DNA of 64,000 nucleotides. Origin: Pilimelia columellifera (lineage in GTDB: Bacteria; Actinomycetota; Actinomycetes; Mycobacteriales; Micromonosporaceae). Below, piece by piece: positions 25,089-32,963 of the stretch. Made by a program: the position numbers and the translations under genes. The notes beneath the pieces are model-generated. The model was not told the origin of the DNA and ran no database searches. It worked only from the letters and a program-made list of their open reading frames with translations. The stretch covers positions 1-64,000 of the forward strand of contig NZ_BAAARY010000010.1 in assembly GCF_039532605.1 (NCBI RefSeq), given 5' to 3'. Positions within the stretch are counted from its first letter, which is position 1. Each line of letters starts with the position of its first letter.

Positions 25089-26605
25089 CGTCCCTCGGGC
25101 GCGGCGCCGACGAGTTGCGGCTCCCGGGTGGGCTTCGGCACCGCGGGGCGCGTCGCCGGCACGGTCACCGCGCCGCGGGCGGCGGCGGCCGGCGTGACGA
25201 CGACCCCGAGCGTCGGGACGCCGACCCGGGCCAGTTGCAGCCGGGCGTCGGCGAGCTGCCGGCGTCGGGTGTGCCGCAGCGGTGTCACGATGATCGCGGC
25301 GTCGGCGAGCGCGGCGACGGCCTGGGCGTGCGCGTCGGTGACGGCGGCCCCGGCGTCGACGATGAGGTGTCCGTCGCGCCTGCGTAGCTCGGTCAGCGCC
25401 GCCCGGATCTCGGCGACGCCTGGCCGGACGTCGGTGGCGCCGCCGGTGATGAGGAGCGGCCCGGCGGCGGTGGCCCGTGGGGCGGCGCCGACCGGGTCGC
25501 CGGCCAGTTCTACCAGCCCTGGCGCGGTGGGCAGGTCGAAGCCGGCGCAGGTGGCCCTGTCGGCGTCCGGCCCGGCGGCGCTGACCAGCAGCGCCGGCTC
25601 GCCGGCCTGACTGAGCGCCACGGCCAGGTTCGCCGCGACGACCGTGCTGGCGCCGCCGGCGGCCGCGCCGATGACGGCGATCACCTGCGGTCGTCCGCCG
25701 ACAGCGGCCATGACCTCGTTGCGGACCCGGTCGTACCCCACGGCGGCGCCCTGCCGGCCGGCGCCCGGGCTGGCCAGCACCGGGATGTCAGCACGGGCGA
25801 GGTCCTCGACCCGGCGCAGCGTGTCGCTGGCGCGTTCCCGCGCCGTGGCCGCCACGAGGCCGCCGACCAGCCCGAGCAGCGCGCCGGAGGCGAGGTAGAG
25901 AGCCAGGTCCGGGGAGGTCGGCGCGGCGGGTCGCAGCGGGCCGGCGATCACCCAGCCGACGCGTTCATTGCCGGTGGTGAGCTGGTTATGCCGTTCGGAG
26001 AGCCGGTTGAGCTGGCTGATGAGCGACTGGCGTTGACTGTCCAGCTGCGGACGTTGCGGGCTGGTGGCTCTGAGCGCGGCGAGCCGCCGGTTCACCGAGG
26101 TGAGGACGACGTCGAGCTGTTTGATCCGGGCGGCCAGCACCTCGGTGCGGCTGGCGCGCAGCTCCTGGGCGACCTGTGACCGGTTGGTGAGGTAGGCGTC
26201 GGCGAGCGCCCGCGCCCGCAGCTGCGCGCCCCGGTCGGTGGCGCCGCTGGCGGTGATCCGCAGGATGGCGGTGTTCGCCGGGACCTCGACGGTGACGCCC
26301 CGGGCCAGGTCGGCGACGCCGGTCCCGGCGGCTTGGGCCGCCGCGGTGAGCACCGCGTCGGAGCGGACGATCTGGGCCTCGGTGTCGAGGTTGACGGCGT
26401 TCTGGGTGCGCCCCCCGGCGACGTTGGTGTCCTGGCCGGCCGGCTGGACGAGCACCGCCGTCGTGGCCTGGTAGCTGGGCTCGACGGCCATCGCCACCGC
26501 CTGGGCGCCGGCAATTCCGGCGGCGGTGAGCAGCGCCAGCAGCCACCACTGCCGGCGTAGCACCCCGAGGTAGTCCGGCACGGTGGTCGCGGGTGTCGCT
26601 GACAT
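25085..26605 (-). CDS. Wzz/BY-kinase-like polysaccharide co-polymerase with degenerate Walker A
   Basis: 506 residues. The N-terminal Wzz domain has helices near residues 20-40 and 240-260 flanking a coiled-coil-prone periplasmic-type segment. A P-loop kinase-like domain follows (~290-470). The Walker A equivalent reads VIGAAAGGASTVVAANLA: Ala319 replaces the essential Lys. A Walker B-like HLIVDAGAAV is kept, and there is no Tyr-rich tail. Wzz proteins set chain length; kinase activity is probably lost here. First gene of a run of overlapping genes (wzz, wzy/waaL, kinase, sulfotransferase) leading to the flippase and methyltransferase. The promoter is probably in the 152-bp AT-rich gap upstream. 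Confidence 0.88.
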   Translation of the reverse strand: MSATPATTVPDYLGVLRRQWWLLALLTAAGIAGAQAVAMAVEPSYQATTAVLVQPAGQDTNVAGGRTQNAVNLDTEAQIVRSDAVLTAAAQAAGTGVADLARGVTVEVPANTAILRITASGATDRGAQLRARALADAYLTNRSQVAQELRASRTEVLAARIKQLDVVLTSVNRRLAALRATSPQRPQLDSQRQSLISQLNRLSERHNQLTTGNERVGWVIAGPLRPAAPTSPDLALYLASGALLGLVGGLVAATARERASDTLRRVEDLARADIPVLASPGAGRQGAAVGYDRVRNEVMAAVGGRPQVIAVIGAAAGGASTVVAANLAVALSQAGEPALLVSAAGPDADRATCAGFDLPTAPGLVELAGDPVGAAPRATAAGPLLITGGATDVRPGVAEIRAALTELRRRDGHLIVDAGAAVTDAHAQAVAALADAAIIVTPLRHTRRRQLADARLQLARVGVPTLGVVVTPAAAARGAVTVPATRPAVPKPTREPQLVGAAPEGR

Positions 26606-26654
26606 CGGTCGGCCCTTCGACGAGCGGGACGCCGCCGACGGTCAGGGCGGCGTT

Positions 26655-26702
26655 ATCCACCGATATGGTGGATTCAATACTCGTGAAGTAAACACCGATA
26701 TG
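26655..26702. promoter_or_regulatory. Palindrome plus direct repeat upstream of the polysaccharide operon
   Basis: ATCCACC-GATAT-GGTGGAT (26655-26673) is a perfect 7-bp-arm palindrome. The core CACCGATATG recurs at 26693-26702, 35 bp (nearly whole helical turns) away. It lies in the AT-rich gap 50-97 bp upstream of the Wzz-like gene start, where its promoter should be. Likely an operator for an unidentified regulator; no known consensus matched with confidence. Confidence 0.45.
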
Positions 26703-26757
26703 CTGAGTTCAGTAGAGATTTGGGCGGTTTACCACCTGAATGTGAGTGGCTTCCGGA

Positions 26758-28275
26758 TTAAGCGGGTTCGATCCAACCCTCGTCGGTGAGGTGCTCCAGC
26801 ACCCGACCGACCGCCTCGTCCACCGTCAGCGCGCCGGTGTCCAACGTCAGCTCGGCATCGGCTGGCGCCTCATACGGGTCGTCGATGCCGGTCATGCCGC
26901 TGAGCTGCCCCGCCCGCGCCCGCGCGTACAGGCCCTTGCGGTCCCGGCGCTCGCACACCTCCAACGGCGTCGACATCCACACCAGGACGAACCCGGCGCC
27001 CGCCTCGGCGGCCATCCGGCGCGCGGTGGCCCGCCCCTGCGCGTACGGGGCGATCGGACAGCAGATGGCCAGTCCCCGGTGCCGACCCACCTCGGCGGCG
27101 ACCCAGCCGATCCGGCGGATGTTGAGATCCCGGTCGGCTTTGCTGAAGCTCAGGCCGGCCGACAGCTCCCGGCGCACCACGTCCCCGTCGAGCAGGGTGA
27201 CGGTGCGGGCGCCGCTCTCGCGCAGCGAGTCGGCCACACTGCGCGCCACTGTGGATTTGCCCGACCCGGACAGCCCGGTGAAGAACAGCACCAACCCTCG
27301 ACGGCGGCGGGGCGGCCGGGCCTGAGCCAGCTCCTTGGCCACCGCCGGCGGGGTGTGCCACTCCGGCAGCGGGAAGCCCCGTTCGAGTAGATCGTTGATC
27401 TCCGCCTGCCGCATCGGCAGGCGGCGGGCGCCGGCCGGGATCTCGTCCCGGGAGCGCCACTGCCCGTCCCGCTTGTCGTAGGCCAGCTCCCGTGGCACCA
27501 GCACCCGCGGCCCGCCGCCCGAGACGATCGTCTCGCCGGTGGAGAGCAGGTGCGTCACCCCGTACGCCTGGGCCACCCGGGCCCGCCTCAGCGCGGTGCT
27601 GATCTCGTTGCCACGCAGGCTCAGCGGGATCGCCACCACGGTCGCCTTCGGCAGGCGGTCTCCGGCGGCCAGCACGGTGCGCATGAGCACCTCGGGCGCC
27701 AACCCGTCCGGGCCGGGACCATGCACCGGCACGAAGACCAGCACATGCGCCGACAGGGTGCGCGCGGCGTGCGTGATCTGGGCCAGCTGGGGCCGGTGCA
27801 GCGGCCGGTCGGCGACAACCCCGAGCACCCGGCCTGCCGGCAGCGACCGACGGACCTCCTGCGGGGTCAACCGGAGCCGGGCGAAGGTGTGCCGTCCGCC
27901 GTCGCCGAGCCGGCGCAGCGGGCCGCCGGCGCCGACCATCCCCTGGGACGTCGGCCATGAATCGGTGACCTCCAGCGCCGCCACGGGCGCGCCCTCGGGG
28001 TCGGTGAGAACGACGAGGCGCTTACCGCCCAGCCGTTCGACGGTAGCCGCCGGAAGCTCCAGGGTGACCGGCGCCGGCCACGGGGTGCCGTCGGCGAGCT
28101 GGCCGCGGCTGGCCACCGCGTCGAGATCGGCCCGGGTGAGAAACCCGCCGAGCGGGGCGTACGCTCCCGACAGCATCAGCTCCAGGTCCGCCAGCTCCGT
28201 CTCGCGTGGCGTGTACGACGGAGCATCCCGCAGCACGTCCTCCGGCAGCGTCGCGCCGTCCATCGCCCCTCCCAT
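26758..28275 (-). CDS. cysC: APS kinase with N-terminal degenerate ATP-sulfurylase domain
   Basis: 505 residues. The C-terminal ~175 form an intact APS kinase: P-loop FTGLSGSGKSTVARSVADSL (Lys340), LLDGDVVRRELSAGLSFSKA, DRDLNIRRIGWVA and DDPYEAPADAELTLDT. It makes PAPS from APS. Residues ~15-320 resemble ATP sulfurylase (LMLSGAYAPLGGFLTR; LRRARVAQAYGVTHLL; LPEWHTPPAV), but the QTRN-type loop reads ADRPLHRPQ and the GRDHAG loop is replaced by STGETIVSGG, so that domain is probably inactive or regulatory. The ATG at 28275 follows GGGAGG; an ATG at 28263 is also possible. It supplies the two nearby sulfotransferases. Confidence 0.88.
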   Translation of the reverse strand: MGGAMDGATLPEDVLRDAPSYTPRETELADLELMLSGAYAPLGGFLTRADLDAVASRGQLADGTPWPAPVTLELPAATVERLGGKRLVVLTDPEGAPVAALEVTDSWPTSQGMVGAGGPLRRLGDGGRHTFARLRLTPQEVRRSLPAGRVLGVVADRPLHRPQLAQITHAARTLSAHVLVFVPVHGPGPDGLAPEVLMRTVLAAGDRLPKATVVAIPLSLRGNEISTALRRARVAQAYGVTHLLSTGETIVSGGGPRVLVPRELAYDKRDGQWRSRDEIPAGARRLPMRQAEINDLLERGFPLPEWHTPPAVAKELAQARPPRRRRGLVLFFTGLSGSGKSTVARSVADSLRESGARTVTLLDGDVVRRELSAGLSFSKADRDLNIRRIGWVAAEVGRHRGLAICCPIAPYAQGRATARRMAAEAGAGFVLVWMSTPLEVCERRDRKGLYARARAGQLSGMTGIDDPYEAPADAELTLDTGALTVDEAVGRVLEHLTDEGWIEPA

Positions 28276-28365
28276 GCCGCGCACCTCCCAGACGTCCTGC
28301 GTCGGCCGCACCCAGTCTGTCAGCAGGGCCCGCGCTGGTCGAGATGAGGACAACTTTGCCATCTT

Positions 28366-29598
28366 ATGTACAGTTTCACCATGTTCCGCGCCTGGCGCCT
28401 TCGCGCCACCGCCACATTCGGCCGGCTCAGTCGGCGACATCGGACGGTCGCGCTCGCCACGACTGGCGCGCTCGCCCTCGGCGCGGCCGTCTGGGCGCTT
28501 AACCCGCCAGAGGACCGCCGCCGCCCCCACCGCGGCGCCCCGGCCGTCCAGGAAGGGACCGGGCCCGGGCCCACCCACACCCCCGACAGCGCCACCGGAT
28601 TCGGTCTCGCCCCCACCACCCGCGCCCCCCGCCCCAGTCCTACCGCCCCGCCCGCGGCCAACCACTGCCAGGTCGGGTTGAAGCTCGTCCCCAGCTGCGG
28701 AGTGCTCTGGGGCGTCGCCCCCGGCGCGCACACCCCCGAGCGCGGGCCGGCGGCGCTCGCCGCGTTCGAACGGCGCACCGGACGCGTCCAGGATCTCTAC
28801 CACGGCTACCATCGCGGGCAACACGAGATGTTCCCCACCCCGGCTGAGCTGGCCATCGCCCGCGGACCCCGGGTGCTGTTCCTCAACTGGAAACCCACCG
28901 GCGCCAGCTGGGCACGTATCGCCCGCGGCCACCGGCCCACCGACGACTACCTGGACCGACTCTCCCGCCACCTGCGCGCCCACCACCGCGCCCAGATGTT
29001 CTTCACCGTCCACCACGAGCCCGAGGACGACGTCAGACCCCGCCGTGGCTCCGGATACACCGCCCGCGACTACGCCGCGATGTACCGGCACGTCATCAAC
29101 CGGCTCCGGGCCCGGGGCGTCGACAACCTCGTCACCGTCCTCGTGCACATGGCCTACCCGAGGCTGACCAGCATGCACTGGTTCGGCGACCTGTACCCCG
29201 GCGACGACGTCGTCGACTGGATCGGCTTCGACGCGTACGCCTACAGCACCCCCGGCTACGGCTACGGCGACTTCGCCGAGCTGGTCAACCGGCGCTCCAC
29301 CCGCACCGGCTGGCCCGGTTTCTACACCTGGGCCAGCATCCGCCACCCCGAGAAACCGCTCATGGTCGCCGAGTGGGGAGTGTGGCACTCGAAGGCCAAC
29401 GCCTCACACCAGGCGGCGCTGTTCCGCAGCGTCGCCGCGCAGATCTCCCGGTTCCCGAAGATCAAGGCGTTGGTCTACTTCGACACCCCGTCCGACCAAC
29501 GCGGACGCGACTCCCGGGTAGAGCGCACCACGATCGGCCTCGACGCCTTCCGCGACCTGGGCAACCATCCCGCCTTCACCGTCAGACTGACCAGCTGA
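28366..29598 (+). CDS. Secreted GH26-like glycanase
   Basis: 410 residues. A signal-anchor helix (residues ~25-45) is followed by a Pro/Thr-rich linker to ~100 and a (beta/alpha)8 catalytic domain resembling GH26 beta-mannanase/lichenase. Putative acid/base Glu218 is in FFTVHHEPEDD and the nucleophile Glu336 in MVAEWGVWHS; WIGFDAYAY and KPTGASW also fit. Likely acts outside the cell on a polysaccharide, possibly trimming or releasing the polymer made by the adjacent locus. It is divergent from the APS kinase gene with a 90-bp AT-rich gap. The start is not settled: ATG 28366 or 28381, neither with a clear ribosome binding site. Confidence 0.82.
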   Translation: MYSFTMFRAWRLRATATFGRLSRRHRTVALATTGALALGAAVWALNPPEDRRRPHRGAPAVQEGTGPGPTHTPDSATGFGLAPTTRAPRPSPTAPPAANHCQVGLKLVPSCGVLWGVAPGAHTPERGPAALAAFERRTGRVQDLYHGYHRGQHEMFPTPAELAIARGPRVLFLNWKPTGASWARIARGHRPTDDYLDRLSRHLRAHHRAQMFFTVHHEPEDDVRPRRGSGYTARDYAAMYRHVINRLRARGVDNLVTVLVHMAYPRLTSMHWFGDLYPGDDVVDWIGFDAYAYSTPGYGYGDFAELVNRRSTRTGWPGFYTWASIRHPEKPLMVAEWGVWHSKANASHQAALFRSVAAQISRFPKIKALVYFDTPSDQRGRDSRVERTTIGLDAFRDLGNHPAFTVRLTS

Positions 29599-29634
29599 TC
29601 CCGCCCGCAAGCCACCGGACGCCGCGCGCGACGG

Positions 29635-32358
29635 TCAGCCGGTGTTGCGGAGACCCGCGGCGATGCCGTTGACGGTGGTCAGCAGCGCCCGCTCCAGCGC
29701 CTCGCCGCGCTGGCCCGCCCGGTGACGGCGCAACAGGGCCACCTGGAGGTGGTGCAGCGGCTCCAGGTACGAGTCGCGGACCGTCAGCGTCCGTCGCAGC
29801 CCAGGTTGGCCCTCCAGGAGCGTCGTCTGGCCGGTCACCGCGAGCACCTGGGCGACGGTCCGGTCGTGCTCGGCGCGCACCAGCGCGAACACCCCGTGCA
29901 GCTCCGGCGGCGCCAGCGCGTCGACGTACCGCCGGGCGATCGCCAGGTCCGTCTTGGCCAGCGTCATCTCCACGTTGGACAGGAACGTGCGGAAGAAGCG
30001 CCACCGCCGGTGCATCTGGGTCAGCGTCTCGCCCAGCCCGGCCCCGCGTGCCGCCTCCAGGCCCGCGCCCACCCCGAACCAGCCGGGCACGATCTGCCGG
30101 GACTGGGTCCAGCCGAACACCCACGGGATCGCCCGCAACCCGGCCAGACCGGCGTCAGCGTCGGGTCGTCTCGCCGGCCGGGACCCGATGTTGAGCGCGC
30201 CGAGCAGCGACGTCGGGGTGCAGGCCCAGAAGTAGTCGGCCAGGTCCGGCCGGGCCACCAGCTCCTGGTACGCGGCGAACGCCGCGTCGCCGACGACGTC
30301 CATCGCGGCCTCGTAGCGGGCCAGCTGCTGCGGGGCGACGGTCGGCTCGGTGTGCAGCACGGTCGCCTCGACGGCGGCGGCGACGGTCAGCTCCAGGTTC
30401 TCCCGGGCCAACGTCGGCAGGGTGTACTTGTCGGAGATCACCTCGCCCTGCTCGGTCACCTTGATCGCGCCGTCGAGGGTGCCGTGCGGCTGGGCCAGGA
30501 TCGCCTCGTGCGTCGGGCCGCCGCCCCGTCCGATGGTGCCGCCCCGGCCGTGGAACAGCCGCAGCGTCACCCCGTGCCGGGCGGCGGTGTCCCGCAACGC
30601 CCGCTGCGCCTTGTGGATCCGCCACTGCGACGCGGCGATACCCGCCTCCTTGTTGGAGTCCGAGTAGCCGAGCATCACCTCCTGCACGTCGCCCCGGGCG
30701 GCCACGATGGTCCGGTACGCCGGCAGCGCGAGCAACTCGTCGAGCAGCTCGCCGCCAGCGTCCAGCTCCGCGGCGGACTCCAGCAGCGGCACGATCCCGA
30801 TCGACGCCCGTCCGCCGGGCACGTCCAGCAATCCCGCCTCGCGGGCCAGCACCGCCGCGGCCAGCACGTCGTCGACGCCCCGGGTCATCGACACGATGTA
30901 CGACTCGATCACCTCGGGCCCGAACCGTCGCTGGGCCGCAGCGATCGTCTCGAAGACGGCGACGGTGCGCGCCGGCTCCGGCGGCAGCGTCAGATCCGAC
31001 CCCCACAGCGGCCGGCGGCCGGCCAGCTCGGCCGCCAGCAGCGCCACGCGGCGCTCGCGGCTCAGCGTGGCGTAGTCCTCGACCTCGCCCAGCTCGGCGT
31101 AGCGCAGCGCCAGCACCTGGTGGTGGGCGTCGGCGTGCTCGCGGACGTCCAGGGTCGCCAGACCCAGACCGCACGCGGCCACGGTGCGGATCGCGTCGGT
31201 GACGGGGCCGGCGGCGTTCAGCTCGCCGTGGCAGGCGGTCAACGAGTCCCGCACCAGCTCCAGGTCTGACAGCAGCCCGACCACGCCCAGATAGTCGCGC
31301 CCCGGCTCGTGCGGGGAGTCGGCGGCCAGCCGGCGTCTGGTGTTCGCCAGCTTCGCCGCCACGCAGCGCAGCTTCAGCCGGTACGGCTCGGCGCCGTTGA
31401 TGCGCCGCTGACGCTCCCCGACCTCGGGCAACGCCGCGAGGTCGGCGGCCAGGCTGGCGTTCAGCCCGCCGCTGGGCGGCCGGAGCTGGGCGGAGATCGA
31501 CAACTCCCTGACCAGTCCCTCGACAGTCGCCTCGGCGGCCTGGATGCCGTACTCGTGCTGCAACAACAGGACCTGGGTGGTGACCTCCGGGGTGACGAAC
31601 GGATTGCCGTCGCGGTCCCCGCCGATCCAGCTGCCGAACGTCAGCGGTCGGTTCAGCGTCGCCGCGTCGACGCCCAGCCGGCCGAGGGCGTCGGCGAGGT
31701 CCCGGAGCACCGTGCCGACCGCGCCGCCCGCGAGGTCACGCAGGTAGTAGACGGCGTTGCGGGCCTCGTCGGTGGGCTCGGGGCGGTGGATCCGCAGCTC
31801 GTCGGTCTGCCAGAGCGCCTCGACCAGCTCGGCCAGCCGGCGGTCGGTCGATTCGTCCCCCTTGGCATCCCGACCGAGGAGGGCCGCGTCGGCGGCTTCG
31901 GCGTCGAGGGTGTCGGCGACGGCCCGTAGCTTGGTGAGAATCGAGCGCCGGGCGGCCTCGGTGGGGTGGGCGGTGAACACCGGACGGACGGCCAGCCGGG
32001 CCGCCGCCGCGGCGATCTGCTCAGGCGGGACAGCCCGCCCGGCGATCCGGTCGGCGGTCTGCTCCAACCAGCCGCCGCTGTCGAGTCGTTGCCGACGCAG
32101 TTCCCGGGCCCGGTGCGCCTGCTCGGTGACGTTCGCCAGATGGAAGTACGCGGCGAAGGCCCTACCGAGTCGGGTCGACTCGTCGTCGCTGAGACCGCCG
32201 AGCAGCTCGGCTGCCTGATCATGGTCGCTGCGGACCAGCAGCCGCACCCGCTCCACGAGGTCGAGCAGCGGTTGGCCCTCCTGGCGTGCCAGCGTCTGCC
32301 CCAGCAGGGCGCCGAGCCGTCGGATATCGGCGCGTAGCGCCGCGTCATCGTCGCGCAT
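29635..32358 (-). CDS. ppc: Phosphoenolpyruvate carboxylase
   Basis: 907 residues. Catalytic signatures: His in RPVFTAHPTEAARRS, FGSWIGGDRDGNPFVT, MLGYSDSNKEAGIAASQW, the loop LRLFHGRGGTIGRGGGP, and the invariant C-terminal RNTG. It forms oxaloacetate from PEP and bicarbonate in the cytosol, replenishing the TCA cycle. The ATG at 32358 (RDDDAALRADIRRLG) is the family start; the frame is open ~120 codons further but without similarity. It is monocistronic, lying between the two polysaccharide loci, and it consumes the bicarbonate that the Dab/SulP system would bring in. Confidence 0.97.
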   Translation of the reverse strand: MRDDDAALRADIRRLGALLGQTLARQEGQPLLDLVERVRLLVRSDHDQAAELLGGLSDDESTRLGRAFAAYFHLANVTEQAHRARELRRQRLDSGGWLEQTADRIAGRAVPPEQIAAAAARLAVRPVFTAHPTEAARRSILTKLRAVADTLDAEAADAALLGRDAKGDESTDRRLAELVEALWQTDELRIHRPEPTDEARNAVYYLRDLAGGAVGTVLRDLADALGRLGVDAATLNRPLTFGSWIGGDRDGNPFVTPEVTTQVLLLQHEYGIQAAEATVEGLVRELSISAQLRPPSGGLNASLAADLAALPEVGERQRRINGAEPYRLKLRCVAAKLANTRRRLAADSPHEPGRDYLGVVGLLSDLELVRDSLTACHGELNAAGPVTDAIRTVAACGLGLATLDVREHADAHHQVLALRYAELGEVEDYATLSRERRVALLAAELAGRRPLWGSDLTLPPEPARTVAVFETIAAAQRRFGPEVIESYIVSMTRGVDDVLAAAVLAREAGLLDVPGGRASIGIVPLLESAAELDAGGELLDELLALPAYRTIVAARGDVQEVMLGYSDSNKEAGIAASQWRIHKAQRALRDTAARHGVTLRLFHGRGGTIGRGGGPTHEAILAQPHGTLDGAIKVTEQGEVISDKYTLPTLARENLELTVAAAVEATVLHTEPTVAPQQLARYEAAMDVVGDAAFAAYQELVARPDLADYFWACTPTSLLGALNIGSRPARRPDADAGLAGLRAIPWVFGWTQSRQIVPGWFGVGAGLEAARGAGLGETLTQMHRRWRFFRTFLSNVEMTLAKTDLAIARRYVDALAPPELHGVFALVRAEHDRTVAQVLAVTGQTTLLEGQPGLRRTLTVRDSYLEPLHHLQVALLRRHRAGQRGEALERALLTTVNGIAAGLRNTG

Positions 32359-32963
32359 GCCACCCACCGTGCCACGGAACTGGCCCGCGTGGGCGCCTCC
32401 CGCCACCCAACCTCCCGAGCTGATCCTTTTCGCGGCGGCGGCCCCCGCCGGCCGGTTGCCGACGGCGCCCTCGCTGGGTGAGAAGGCGCGGCGCCGCTGC
32501 GCGTGGAGGATGGATAGACCCTCTAAATCGTTCATATCACTGCAATCAGACCGGCAATCGGCGGCACGATTCGGGTACACGCCATATCTCGGGCGATTTA
32601 CACGCGTTACTGAACAGGGGTCCACTTTCCGAAGTGGATCTTCGCTGTCGACTGCGGCGTCACGGGTGGTCACCGGATCGGGGTGCTCTTTAACCGGAAC
32701 GGCGACCTCTTCCGGTGGAACTTCCATCCAGGAGGTGCCGGGGGACCACTCCGGCTTCCGCTGTCGCCGTGTCGGGTGTTAACTAGTACGGGCCGTAAAG
32801 CGGACATTTTGTGCCATACAGTGGCACTCTGCGCCATGCGTTGTCGCGTCCGAGCCTGCGGTGAGCGCCTGAGTCGCATCAAACCGGCCATGTCTGCCAA
32901 GACTTCCGGCTGCGCATAAGGGCCGATTTGTCAGCTCATGTCCTTTGTAGAAAGGCTGCGCCT
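32359..32963. other. 605-bp non-coding region with several inverted repeats, upstream of the second polysaccharide operon
   Basis: No convincing gene lies here. It is less GC-rich than its surroundings and holds the promoters of ppc (leftward) and the dehydrogenase operon (rightward). Inverted repeats: 32621-32638 (TCCACTT/AAGTGGA), 32693-32716 (ACCGGAA/TTCCGGT), and 32811-32827 (GTGCCA-TACAG-TGGCAC). A nested structure spans 32875-32914 (CGCA, CCGG and GTCT pair with AGAC, CCGG and TGCG) about 50 nt before the start codon and could be a leader RNA fold. The conserved core of the GEMM c-di-GMP riboswitch is not seen. Confidence 0.5.

Noticed and set aside
28276..29388. N-terminal extension of the APS kinase frame to a much earlier start
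   Set aside because: The extension is antisense to the GH26-like gene, low-complexity, and a good ribosome binding site lies at the 28275 start.
32359..32727. N-terminal extension of PEP carboxylase
   Set aside because: No similarity to the family before residue RDDDAALRAD; the standard start at 32358 gives a normal protein.
32860..32930. Possible c-di-GMP (GEMM) riboswitch upstream of the polysaccharide operon
   Set aside because: The conserved GEMM core sequence is not present; only a generic nested hairpin can be drawn.
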